A program made the position numbers and the translations under genes. The notes beneath the pieces were generated by a model. The model was not told the origin of the DNA and did not search any database. It saw only the letters and a list, made by a program, of their open reading frames with translations. Below, in pieces: positions 19,427 through 26,627 of a DNA stretch of 33,848 bases. The DNA comes from a virus. The stretch's first letter is position 1. Each line of letters opens with the position of its first letter. Where the stretch lies: positions 1 to 33,848 of IMG/VR virus record IMGVR_UViG_3300022602_000267. One strand, written 5' to 3'.

Positions 19427-20437
19427 CTAAACTTTTTTCCAGTTCACAAACTCCATTTTTGCTCTTAAATTTACAGCTGTATGTTTATCTATAATGTCTT
19501 GAATTTCGTCAGGTGAGAACCCATTCAATATCATATCATTAACATCTTTTTCTTCAATAAATTCTGGCCAAATAACCACATTAAAATGATTGTCTATCGC
19601 ATGTTCCATCTTCTTAACAATTTCTTTGTTACGAGGCTCATTGTCGAACACCAACACCACCTTGGACTTGTCCAATACATCGGTGATTGATTCCAAATTA
19701 GAGTCTGCTGTTGCTACTGCATTCTCCACAAACATTGAATCAATAGGACCTTCAAACACATATACTAATTTATCCTCGTCTATCCGGTCAAGCCCAAAAA
19801 CTTTTTTATTATCTTCGTGTGTTTTTATCGTAATGTAACGGAGCGAGGATTCACCCAAAGCCCGTGCTTGAACGGCAACAAGGTTCTTTTGTTTATCATA
19901 GAATGGTATAACGAGCCTTTGGTCATTTTGTTTAAGGCCGTCTTGCACAATACCAAGTTCTTGAATGAATTGACGGAAATCTGGCGCAAAGTATAATTGC
20001 GAATAAAATTGCTCGGGTATTTTTCTCGACCGTACATATGTTTTAGCAAAATGTTCTTCTGGTAGCGAGTCAATTGATTCCAAGGATAACTTTTGCCGAA
20101 AGACCGGCTTCTCTGTTTTTGCTTCTTCGAACTCCGGCTTTGGATAGTTCCCATTATCGGTTCCATTCTTATATCGTTCAAGTTGATATTCTTTTACAAG
20201 ATTTGGATCAACTTGTTTCAGAAAATTATAAAAAGTCGTGGATACGCCACAATTATGGCACATATAAAAGTAATCATTCTTCTTACGAAAAACGTAACCA
20301 CGAGACTTAACTTTATTTTTTTGTGAGTCGCCACAAAGCGGGCATCTGAAATTATAAAGGTCATCTTTCTTTTTAGAAAACCTTTGTAATTTAGGCGCAA
20401 CTTGTAACAGGAAAGACCTGTCGATAAAAACGCTCAT
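19427..20437 (-). CDS. DNA primase, T4 gp61 type, 336 aa
   Basis: Makes RNA primers for the lagging strand, working with the replicative helicase. N-terminal zinc-binding domain with C32-x2-C35 (FRCPLCGDSQKN) and C60-x2-C63 (MCHNCGVS). Central TOPRIM domain with Glu in FEGPIDS (E229) and the D-x-E of VFDNEPRN (D265, E267). The length equals that of T4 gp61 (342). The gene is upstream of nrdA with a 49-base gap and no clear promoter, so probably shares its transcript. Helicase is not in the window. Confidence 0.9.
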   Translation of the reverse strand: MSVFIDRSFLLQVAPKLQRFSKKKDDLYNFRCPLCGDSQKNKVKSRGYVFRKKNDYFYMCHNCGVSTTFYNFLKQVDPNLVKEYQLERYKNGTDNGNYPKPEFEEAKTEKPVFRQKLSLESIDSLPEEHFAKTYVRSRKIPEQFYSQLYFAPDFRQFIQELGIVQDGLKQNDQRLVIPFYDKQKNLVAVQARALGESSLRYITIKTHEDNKKVFGLDRIDEDKLVYVFEGPIDSMFVENAVATADSNLESITDVLDKSKVVLVFDNEPRNKEIVKKMEHAIDNHFNVVIWPEFIEEKDVNDMILNGFSPDEIQDIIDKHTAVNLRAKMEFVNWKKV

Positions 20438-20464
20438 AATATATTATTTCAAAAATGGTACTAA

Positions 20465-20881
20465 TTAATGTAATGTGTGTAGTATTGTATCAACATTTGC
20501 GTGTGAAATCAACCACGAAAGAACAAGAATACCACCGGCAATCATCCACTTCCATTGAAGTAATTTGTCTAGTTGGTCTTTTTCTTCTTTATTGTGTTTC
20601 AACATACATTCACGGAGACCTTTAATCTCATTCATAATACGTAATTCGGTATCTGAAACTTTTTCTAAAACAGTATCGATTCGTTCATGTATTTCGGAGA
20701 TATCCTTATCCGTATCTTTTCTTCTTTGTTCCATATCGGTATACACTTTGGCTATGTGACGGTCGTGTTGGTCGACCAACTTTTCAATCACAATATCCAT
20801 TTTATTACATAACGCAGATAAAGTCAATACTTGTGTCTTTAAAACACCAATGTCGACCTTGATTTCTGTTTCGTCTGACAT
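20465..20881 (-). CDS. coiled-coil protein with C-terminal membrane anchor, 138 aa
   Basis: Residues 8 to about 105 are one long coiled coil (VDIGVLKTQVLTLSALCNKM to NKEEKDQLDKLL); residues about 108 to 127 (WKWMIAGGILVLSWLIS) form a membrane segment. This layout is that of XhlA-type or similar lysis-associated membrane proteins and occurs in other T4-like phages of water. Being next to a secreted small protein, a holin and an endolysin, it may regulate lysis or anchor a complex in the inner membrane. Start overlaps the previous gene's stop by a few bases after GAAGAAG. Confidence 0.65.
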   Translation of the reverse strand: MSDETEIKVDIGVLKTQVLTLSALCNKMDIVIEKLVDQHDRHIAKVYTDMEQRRKDTDKDISEIHERIDTVLEKVSDTELRIMNEIKGLRECMLKHNKEEKDQLDKLLQWKWMIAGGILVLSWLISHANVDTILHTLH

Positions 20882-20882
20882 T

Positions 20883-21056
20883 TTACTTCTTCTTTACTGG
20901 AATGGCAACAGCATCAGCGATTGCTTGATGAATCTTAACATTCTTACATACAGAAACAGTTTTACCTTTTACCACTTTATCGTGGCAAATCTTTTTAGTT
21001 TCAGCATGAGCAACTAATGATAAAGTGGCTAATATAATGAATAGTGATTTTTTCAT
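20883..21056 (-). CDS. small secreted protein with signal peptide, 57 aa
   Basis: Open frame of 57 codons. Residues 1 to about 18 (MKKSLFIILATLSLVAHA) are a signal peptide with a likely AHA cleavage site; the mature part has two Cys (ICHDKV, SVCKNV) that could form a disulfide in the periplasm, and a basic end. AGAAAG precedes the ATG. It lies between holin and the coiled-coil membrane protein. Could be an antiholin-like or periplasmic accessory factor; no family is recognised. Confidence 0.7.
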   Translation of the reverse strand: MKKSLFIILATLSLVAHAETKKICHDKVVKGKTVSVCKNVKIHQAIADAVAIPVKKK

Positions 21057-21058
21057 TT

Positions 21059-21547
21059 TTATCTTTCTGGCATTGACATAGAAGGACCTAGTGGTTTTAA
21101 CGTAGGTGATGGGGTTGTGGTAACAGTTTCAGATACAGTTGTTGTAGTTGATTGTGGCATTGGTGCTCTAGACATTGTATTTCCACCCAATGGCATATTA
21201 TTCATTGGCATTGGAGAACCACTCATCATAGGTGTATGTAATCCACCGGCCTCAGCACCATTTAATTTCTCTTGTGTTCTACCATAAGCAGCAATACCAA
21301 GAACAGCACCCATGGCAAGGTGAAATAATCCGGCACCTTGAAGTGTTAAAGGTTGCCATTGACTAGTTACTTGGCCATGGTTAAGTGCCTGAAGTAAACT
21401 CCAAAGGACAGGTGCTAATAAGAAGTCGAACATACAAATACTCATGTACATCCAACCCATCATTGGACGCCACTTGGAGTTCATCCAATCTTCTTTTTTC
21501 TTCTCGCTGTCTGAGAGTTGTTTGTATTCTTTTTGTGTATCTGGCAT
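21059..21547 (-). CDS. probable holin, 3TM-type, 162 aa
   Basis: N-terminal part resembles the 3TM holin family first described for gene transfer agents: KKKEDWMNSKWRPMMGWMYM, ICMFDFLLAPVLWSLLQ, then a second hydrophobic segment AGLFHLAMGAVLGIAAYG. The C-terminal 60 residues are a Pro/Met/Thr/Ser-rich tail without structure. Holins time lysis by opening the inner membrane to the endolysin. The ATG overlaps the endolysin stop (TAATG) and AGG lies about 8 bases upstream, so the start at 21547 is clear. Confidence 0.75.
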   Translation of the reverse strand: MPDTQKEYKQLSDSEKKKEDWMNSKWRPMMGWMYMSICMFDFLLAPVLWSLLQALNHGQVTSQWQPLTLQGAGLFHLAMGAVLGIAAYGRTQEKLNGAEAGGLHTPMMSGSPMPMNNMPLGGNTMSRAPMPQSTTTTVSETVTTTPSPTLKPLGPSMSMPER

Positions 21548-22155
21548 TAGGCACCTAAAACTTGGCAAGCATGTTGATAATGTGCTCTGCGTTCTGGCTC
21601 ACCTAAAGAACCTCCATTGATAATGTGTGAAATTTGGTCAATATCACCATTGTCAGCGTGGGCATTTAAATTGGCATTTTCCCAAAAATAACAAGCAGAT
21701 TGTACGGCACCATCAAAAGTTGCCATATAAGCAGGAACATCTTCAACGTTCATCTGTAAAGAATCAGCAAACGCTTGATAATTATCTTTACCGGTCAATT
21801 GAATTAATCCACGACCACAATATCTCCAACCATCACCACTTTCCTCATCACCGTTACCCATACGTCCAGCATAAGCACGATTGGCGATTGCTTCTGGATT
21901 ATGTTGATATTGTTCGGCAATTTCCATTGTTTGGAAGTGTGATGGCCAAGTTCTATGTAGAGATTCTGCTTTGTAATTTAGATTCTCTTGAATTGCAGTG
22001 AAATTAGCAGACTCAACGCAACATTCACCCATGAAGGCAGCAACACGTAAAGGTGTGGTGATGTCATATTGTGGCAATATTTTATTTAATGCCTCAACCC
22101 ATTGTTCAGCATATGGGTTATTAGGTACAATTGCGTGAAATTCTTCTAAAGTCAT
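21547..22155 (-). CDS. endolysin, glycoside hydrolase family 19, 202 aa
   Basis: Cuts the peptidoglycan sugar backbone at the end of infection. GH19 features: VAAFMGECCVESANFTAIQE with catalytic E48 and E57, ANRAYAGRMGNGDEESGDGW, RYCGRGLIQLTGKDNYQAFA and HIINGGSLGEPERRAHY. No signal peptide, so release depends on the holin next door. No separate cell-wall binding domain. The start follows a short spacer after the Ala-rich gene. T4 itself uses a lysozyme-type endolysin instead. Confidence 0.9.
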   Translation of the reverse strand: MTLEEFHAIVPNNPYAEQWVEALNKILPQYDITTPLRVAAFMGECCVESANFTAIQENLNYKAESLHRTWPSHFQTMEIAEQYQHNPEAIANRAYAGRMGNGDEESGDGWRYCGRGLIQLTGKDNYQAFADSLQMNVEDVPAYMATFDGAVQSACYFWENANLNAHADNGDIDQISHIINGGSLGEPERRAHYQHACQVLGA

Positions 22156-22164
22156 TTTAAATCC

Positions 22165-22509
22165 TTACGATGGTTTGGCCAAAGATACTGGCGTTGCTTC
22201 TGGTGTTACTACAATCTGACTAGACTGTGTAACTGCTAAATCTGCATGTTTCTTTGCTTCGTCTGTTAAATCGGCAACATCTTTTGCTGCTTTTGCGGCC
22301 GCAGCGATTGCTGCATCACTTGCTTTTTGTGATAATTCTGCTGCTTGATGAATTGCTAAGGCTAATTCTGCTTTTAGTGTATCAACTTTTGCATTTGCTT
22401 TGGCTGCTTCGGCTTTTGCTGCAGTAAACACTTGATGTAAATCACCTTCAATAATACCTTCAATTTTTTCAACGGTTTCTTCTACCGTAAACAATTTCAA
22501 AATACTCAT
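22165..22509 (-). CDS. Ala-rich helical protein, 114 aa
   Basis: Starts MSILKLFTVEETVEKIEGII; residues about 25 to 90 are an Ala/Lys/Glu-rich helix with coiled-coil character (VFTAAKAEAAKANAKVDTLK), ending in a Pro/Val tail. AAGGAG lies 6 bases before the ATG at 22509, so the longer frame to 22533 is rejected. Unknown; proteins of this make-up in phage lysis regions may be structural spacers or membrane-peripheral helices. Confidence 0.7.
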   Translation of the reverse strand: MSILKLFTVEETVEKIEGIIEGDLHQVFTAAKAEAAKANAKVDTLKAELALAIHQAAELSQKASDAAIAAAAKAAKDVADLTDEAKKHADLAVTQSSQIVVTPEATPVSLAKPS

Positions 22510-22519
22510 TTCAATCTCC

Positions 22520-22729
22520 TTAATATATTGCACTCACAATTTGAATAACACCCATTAATACTTCTCTTGCTTCTTGATCCATCTGGTATTCATCGGCATT
22601 AGCATCGATTTGACCAGCAATATTTAAATCTTCGACCAATTCTTTAAAGTCAGCAGCCGAAAGGTTACCAGCATTATATTGGTTTTGATACTCTTGTGCC
22701 TGCATGGCAAGGTCTCTAATTATACTCAT
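22520..22729 (-). CDS. small acidic helical protein, 69 aa
   Basis: Not recognised. Fully helical and acidic: IRDLAMQAQEYQNQYNAGNL, then SAADFKELVEDLNIAGQI, and a hydrophobic end (VLMGVIQIVSAIY). GGAG is 12 bases upstream of the ATG, which overlaps the lipoprotein stop (ATGA). Could pair with the Ala-rich protein after it; that is inference from position only. Confidence 0.7.
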   Translation of the reverse strand: MSIIRDLAMQAQEYQNQYNAGNLSAADFKELVEDLNIAGQIDANADEYQMDQEAREVLMGVIQIVSAIY

Positions 22730-23097
22730 CTTGGTTTACTCCCAGTCACTTGTTGAATTCGTTCTGCCGACTTCGCTATTATATTTAGTTTTGCGGTACA
22801 ATAGAAAGCCGCAGGATTCTCTTTTTTGTGCAATTCATCTACCAATGTAAACAGTTCACCAGTTAATTTAATCTCAGCATCATTATTTGGTAAATATTGA
22901 CTGTAATTCTTCAACTGATAAGCACTCCAATACATTCTTTCAATATTTTCAGCACTATTTAAAGGATTACTACAATTTGTAGTTAAAGCAATGGTTCTAA
23001 CCTGAGTTACCAAATAGTATTCGTTGGCATCGTAAGGTCCAATCATTAAAGAACAACCAGATAATAAAATCATACAACTTAATATTAATTTTTTCAT
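22726..23097 (-). CDS. predicted lipoprotein, 123 aa
   Basis: Signal peptide with lipobox: MKKLILSCMILLSGCSLMIG, acylated Cys at about residue 15. The mature protein is a helical domain with two further Cys. Located right after the o-spanin-like gene and overlapping it (ATGA), so another outer-membrane component of the lysis region is likely. It might be a second o-spanin or a superinfection-related lipoprotein. Confidence 0.75.
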   Translation of the reverse strand: MKKLILSCMILLSGCSLMIGPYDANEYYLVTQVRTIALTTNCSNPLNSAENIERMYWSAYQLKNYSQYLPNNDAEIKLTGELFTLVDELHKKENPAAFYCTAKLNIIAKSAERIQQVTGSKPR

Positions 23098-23399
23098 GGA
23101 TTCAAGTCTTTCTGTTGTTTAACCCAATTCTGTAATGCTTTCAATTGGTCTGCTGTCAAATGATATGTGCCGTAATTCTCTGCAATTACTTTTTCCGCAT
23201 CAGATAATTGTACGTTATCTTCCGGTAGTACTTGTAACTCCGGTGGTGGTTCCATTAACTGGTCCGGTGGAGTTGAGAACGGTATTCGTAGCGGCGTAGT
23301 TGTGCAAGCGGATAAAAGAAAGAGGAAGCTTACACAAGTTATCGTCTTTAGTTGTAATATATTTAATAATCGTTTCATTCTTGGCTTTCGTTGCCTCAT
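23094..23399 (-). CDS. outer-membrane spanin subunit (Rz1-like lipoprotein), 101 aa
   Basis: Signal sequence ending in a lipobox FLFLLSACTTTP, followed by a Pro-rich stretch (PFSTPPDQLMEPPPELQVLP), as in Rz1-type o-spanins. Its 5' part is read in another frame inside the i-spanin-like gene (overlap of about 185 bases), the nested layout known from Rz/Rz1 of lambda. A start at 23378 (MKRLLNILQL) would shorten the signal peptide and is also reasonable; neither has a strong ribosome binding site. The pair fuses inner and outer membranes at lysis. Confidence 0.75.
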   Translation of the reverse strand: MRQRKPRMKRLLNILQLKTITCVSFLFLLSACTTTPLRIPFSTPPDQLMEPPPELQVLPEDNVQLSDAEKVIAENYGTYHLTADQLKALQNWVKQQKDLNP

Positions 23400-23694
23400 G
23401 GCTTTTTATATAATCATCGAGCACTTGCTTTGTAATATTCTTTTGATCGGTTACTACTTGGTTGATCTTCGTTTCTTCATTAACCAAAACATCTCGTCTT
23501 CCATCTATATAGAATCCCGAAGCAAACAAGAAAACACCAATTAGTTCAACAACAATCACCACAAAATATCGGTATACTATGGGTATTAATCCTTGAACAA
23601 ATTGAACCAGAATAAAAAGGGCAACACCGAAACCGATAATTGCCCAAGGTACCCAACTAGGAATCAAACCTAATAACCAATTTATTGAGAACAT
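23215..23694 (-). CDS. inner-membrane spanin-like protein (Rz-like), 159 aa
   Basis: Hydrophobic segments at about residues 14-33 (WVPWAIIGFGVALFILVQF) and 43-62 (FVVIVVELIGVFLFASGF) are followed by a periplasmic helical part (EETKINQVVTDQKNITKQVL). A classical Rz has a single N-terminal anchor, so this is a variant with two. The nested lipoprotein gene and neighbouring holin and endolysin genes support the call. The Thr-rich tail is coded where the two genes overlap and may be shaped by the other frame. Confidence 0.7.
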   Translation of the reverse strand: MFSINWLLGLIPSWVPWAIIGFGVALFILVQFVQGLIPIVYRYFVVIVVELIGVFLFASGFYIDGRRDVLVNEETKINQVVTDQKNITKQVLDDYIKSHEATKAKNETIIKYITTKDDNLCKLPLSFIRLHNYAATNTVLNSTGPVNGTTTGVTSTTGR

Positions 23695-23695
23695 T

Positions 23696-23995
23696 TTAAA
23701 TTTTTGGAGGCTTTCTATGACTCATACCCATCATCACAGGATTGTGTGCCTTCTTCCTCTTTCTTAAATCAACACCAGGTTCACCACCTTTGCCACCAGA
23801 ACCAGCGATTGCACCACCGCCAACCACATTAGTTGGACCCGCAGACATTGCGCCACCACCCATACCATCTTCTTTTACACAAGAATCTTTTGAATATTCT
23901 TTTGTGCCAACGGCAGTATATCCAGTCCTGCAGGCTTTCTTTAAATCGCCTGTGGGTTTCTTAACTGCTTCTGAAAATTGTTTAAATGTTTTCAT
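23696..23995 (-). CDS. Gly-rich small protein with capsid-targeting-like start, 99 aa
   Basis: Begins MKTFKQFSEAVKK, close to the T4 internal-protein capsid-targeting peptide (MKTYQEFIAE). The middle is Gly/Ala-rich (GGGAMSAGPTNVVGGGAIAG), the C-terminus basic (RKRKKAHNP and SHRKPPKI), and there are two Cys (ACRTGY, DSCVKE). If cleaved after SE by the head protease, the mature basic peptide could be packed with DNA in the head. The start overlaps the stop of the gene before it by ATGA. Its place between lysis and virion genes fits late expression. Confidence 0.7.
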   Translation of the reverse strand: MKTFKQFSEAVKKPTGDLKKACRTGYTAVGTKEYSKDSCVKEDGMGGGAMSAGPTNVVGGGAIAGSGGKGGEPGVDLRKRKKAHNPVMMGMSHRKPPKI

Positions 23996-24378
23996 ATTTG
24001 TCTCAATATCTCTGCGATATTCATATCTACGGGAATATCATCCGTAATTAGTGTTTTACCTCTGATACCTTTAACTATTTTTGGTAGTATATTTAAATAC
24101 AACAAAAATGTTTTTAATATATCATAATCTCTCTCGTCAATTCTATAGAATAAAATTCTTGCCGTTACTTCGGGACCAAAAACATTATTCAATAGAATGA
24201 TATGATTTAATATCAATCGTTCTTTTACTACTTTAGTAACCTTGTATCTGCGAAATAGACGCTTCAGATATTTGGTTCTTTTAATATCGCCTTCAAATTC
24301 CGACATTACGCAATGTGGTGAAGTGTATGACTTCATTGCATATATCATAAAATTATCTTCATTCAACTCATCAAACAT
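23992..24378 (-). CDS. conserved T4-like phage protein of unknown function, 128 aa
   Basis: Resembles a conserved family in T4-like marine phages (possibly DUF7207): MFDELNEDNFMIYAMKSYTS, then YLKRLFRRYKVTKVVKERLI, LNHIILLNNVFGPEVTARIL and LKTFLLYLNILPK. Helical, with a long hydrophobic C-terminal helix that need not cross a membrane. First gene after the terminator at 24403-24434, 25 bases downstream of it, so it may have its own promoter or rely on read-through. Function unknown. Confidence 0.7.
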   Translation of the reverse strand: MFDELNEDNFMIYAMKSYTSPHCVMSEFEGDIKRTKYLKRLFRRYKVTKVVKERLILNHIILLNNVFGPEVTARILFYRIDERDYDILKTFLLYLNILPKIVKGIRGKTLITDDIPVDMNIAEILRQI

Positions 24379-24402
24379 TATTATTATTCTTTTTACATGA
24401 TG

Positions 24403-24434
24403 AAAAAACGGAGACAGCCTAGGCCATCTCCGTT
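24403..24434 (-). terminator. strong rho-independent terminator
   Basis: On the minus strand, an 8-bp perfect stem AACGGAGA/TCTCCGTT around a 12-base loop, followed by a run of six T. It closes the late transcript of the virion protein that ends at 24444 and separates structural genes from the lysis block. Confidence 0.9.
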
Positions 24435-24443
24435 AATTAAGCA

Positions 24444-25073
24444 TTAAATACCAGCGAAATATGTGCCAGAGTTACTTGTGTTACCGGACAATGTGTTAGC
24501 TGCAGTTGGATTAGCAAGAGCAACCAAAACTTCATTTTGAACACGACCAGCACGACCGCCAGTAAATGTTCTTGTACGAACCCAACCGGCATGTGGAACA
24601 GAACCTAGATTAAACTGGTTTGTACCATTGGCTACACCAGCATATACTGCATTGGCCAAACGAGTTGGAGTCACCAATACTGTATCATTGTTATATGTGG
24701 TATCATAAGTTTTGTTTGTATTGTAGGTGATAGCGGTATCGAATGTAGCAACTGCACCAGCGGGTGTAGTATTAAAGGAACCATTTGTCAATACAACGTT
24801 GTTACCACTAACAGAAGCAACTTGTGTGTTAGAAGCAAAGAATCCTGGATATCCGTTACCTGCTGTTCCAGTAACAAAATACACATATTGTCCTGCTGTA
24901 ATACCTACGTTGGCAGCACTATTTGGTCCACCATCATAAACTGTTAAAGTAACAACGGTATTACCAATAGCAGTGGTATTGGCAGTAGTTGCGGTTACGG
25001 TTTGTCTTACTTCACGCTCACGATCCCATTTAGGTTTCTGATTGTGATTATCTGTATTTCCCCATGTTGGCAT
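24444..25073 (-). CDS. predicted virion protein, beta-rich, 209 aa
   Basis: Begins MPTWGNTDNHNQKPKWDRER, a start I recognise from an abundant predicted structural protein of T4-like marine phages. The rest is Thr/Asn/Gly/Ala-rich and beta-structured: VGITAGQYVYFVTGTAGNGY, TAITYNTNKTYDTTYNNDTV and NEVLVALANPTAANTLSGNT. Such sequences fit head decoration or tail-associated proteins; its exact location in the virion is not known to me. It has AAGGAG 8 bases before the ATG, a possible late promoter at 25108-25115 and its own terminator, so strong late expression is likely. Confidence 0.75.
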   Translation of the reverse strand: MPTWGNTDNHNQKPKWDREREVRQTVTATTANTTAIGNTVVTLTVYDGGPNSAANVGITAGQYVYFVTGTAGNGYPGFFASNTQVASVSGNNVVLTNGSFNTTPAGAVATFDTAITYNTNKTYDTTYNNDTVLVTPTRLANAVYAGVANGTNQFNLGSVPHAGWVRTRTFTGGRAGRVQNEVLVALANPTAANTLSGNTSNSGTYFAGI

Positions 25074-25107
25074 TATTTTCTCCTTGATGAGCCTTTGGTT
25101 ATAGTAC

Positions 25108-25115
25108 TATTTATC
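25108..25115 (-). promoter_or_regulatory. possible late promoter before the virion protein
   Basis: Minus-strand GATAAATA, one base off the T4 late consensus TATAAATA, in the 42-base gap before the 209-aa virion gene. A second, weaker box TATAACCA lies 10 bases on. Confidence 0.45.
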
Positions 25116-26618
25116 TTATTTGTTTTCTACTTTTTTGTTGACCGTACCATCATCTTTTTTGTTGCCATTCAAATCTGGTCTTGATTTCATTTGTGGATCA
25201 ATCTCCACGGTATCACGCTTCTCACCAGTCATAGTAGTTCCACCAGACATTACTGCTCTGGCTTTTGGTTCACCATCAGGTAAAGCATTTGGATCTTCTT
25301 TACTTAGTTTTGGATTTTTTCCGCTAGGCTTACCAGGAGATGTTTGATTTTTATCATCTTTTTCCCAATCGTAAGTTTCTTCTTTGACGGGCTTACATAC
25401 AGATTTTATCGTCTTTAATGTTTTGGACATACCACGTTTTCTTGGTAGAATATCATGGGTATCATCTGTATTATTGGCACCGTCAAATGGAGATTGAGTT
25501 GCTGCATTAGGATCAGCAAAATTATCTTCCGATACAGGTTTCATACCAACTTTACGTTGTAGATAACCTTTCAAACCTTTAACTCTTTTCTTGGCAATTT
25601 CGTCAGATTTTTTGTGTAAATCAGCAAAACCTTTAGACATATGTTTACCATGTTCGGCTGCATCACGGTTTGCTTGAGCATTTTTAAGACTGGATGTAGA
25701 TTTATCTTTATAGGAAGCAAGTGTAGATTTTGAAATTTCATCAATTCGTTCTTCTTTAACTTGTACAACGGAATGCAATTTATCTTCTTTACCGTCTCTA
25801 CGTTGTAATCTACTACCTTCTGCGTGTTTTTTAGCAGCTTCTAAACTTTTATGATTAAAATCCATCATGTGTGTCATTTCACCGGTATCAGGATCATGAT
25901 ACGTTGCACGGAATTTATGTGGATAATGTTTTGCTTCTTCCAAATCAATTTCTTCTTTGTTCAAATGTTTCTGTAAACGGTCAATAGCGGAAGTCATGCC
26001 TTCACCAGTCTTAGATTGTTTCTTTTGAATCTCATCATGTTTCTTGGCACGTTCTGCTGCATCTTGACGGAACTTATCTAAAGCAATAGGTTTCTTAACC
26101 TCTTCAGGAAAGATTTCTCGGTTTTTGGCTTTGTCGTGAGCAATTTTACTCTGTCTAACATGAGTTGGTGTAGTACCAGGCATTGGAGTTTTACTCAATG
26201 TTTTACTAACAGTTTGTTCTGGTTTTGCATCTTCTTGTATATGATGCTGTTTCCAAATCAAAAATTGCTTAGATTTGGAATGAGAAATCTTAACATCTTT
26301 AGTAGCAAACTTAGGATTGATGCCATGTGCTGACAGATAACGATCCAAAAGAGCATCTTCACTTACATATTCAACTTCCTCAAACTTGTGATCCATGCGC
26401 CATTTCTTGAATGTGTTGGATTTAGCATGAGAAATTTTTGTAGCTTTAGATACAAAGTTAGGATTGATACCTTTGGCTTTTAAATATTGAGATAAAGAAC
26501 CATCTTCAGCAACTTGATTTGTGGCTGAATATTGGCCTAACTGACCAGGATTAACATAATTTGTGCCTCTGGCCGGTTCAGGATTCTGTTTAACTACATC
26601 CTTTAATTTCTTTGCCAT
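25116..26618 (-). CDS. large charged repeat-containing predicted virion-associated protein, 500 aa
   Basis: Two similar 45-residue repeats: about residues 37-81 (DGSLSQYLKAKGINPNFVSK ... KISHAKSNTFKKW) and 86-130 (DALLDRYLSAHGINPKFATK ... KISHSKSKQFLIW). Further on come ATYHDPDTGEMTHMMDFNHK and a basic region (EISKSTLASYKDKSTSSLKN) of a type common in T4-like and marine phage proteins. The C-terminal third is disordered, rich in Lys, Asp, Pro and Gly. Several E-E or A-E-D sites might be cut by the head protease. May be a scaffold, core or internal head protein; unproven. Followed by the late promoter and virion gene. Confidence 0.6.
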   Translation of the reverse strand: MAKKLKDVVKQNPEPARGTNYVNPGQLGQYSATNQVAEDGSLSQYLKAKGINPNFVSKATKISHAKSNTFKKWRMDHKFEEVEYVSEDALLDRYLSAHGINPKFATKDVKISHSKSKQFLIWKQHHIQEDAKPEQTVSKTLSKTPMPGTTPTHVRQSKIAHDKAKNREIFPEEVKKPIALDKFRQDAAERAKKHDEIQKKQSKTGEGMTSAIDRLQKHLNKEEIDLEEAKHYPHKFRATYHDPDTGEMTHMMDFNHKSLEAAKKHAEGSRLQRRDGKEDKLHSVVQVKEERIDEISKSTLASYKDKSTSSLKNAQANRDAAEHGKHMSKGFADLHKKSDEIAKKRVKGLKGYLQRKVGMKPVSEDNFADPNAATQSPFDGANNTDDTHDILPRKRGMSKTLKTIKSVCKPVKEETYDWEKDDKNQTSPGKPSGKNPKLSKEDPNALPDGEPKARAVMSGGTTMTGEKRDTVEIDPQMKSRPDLNGNKKDDGTVNKKVENK

Positions 26619-26627
26619 ATTATTCTC

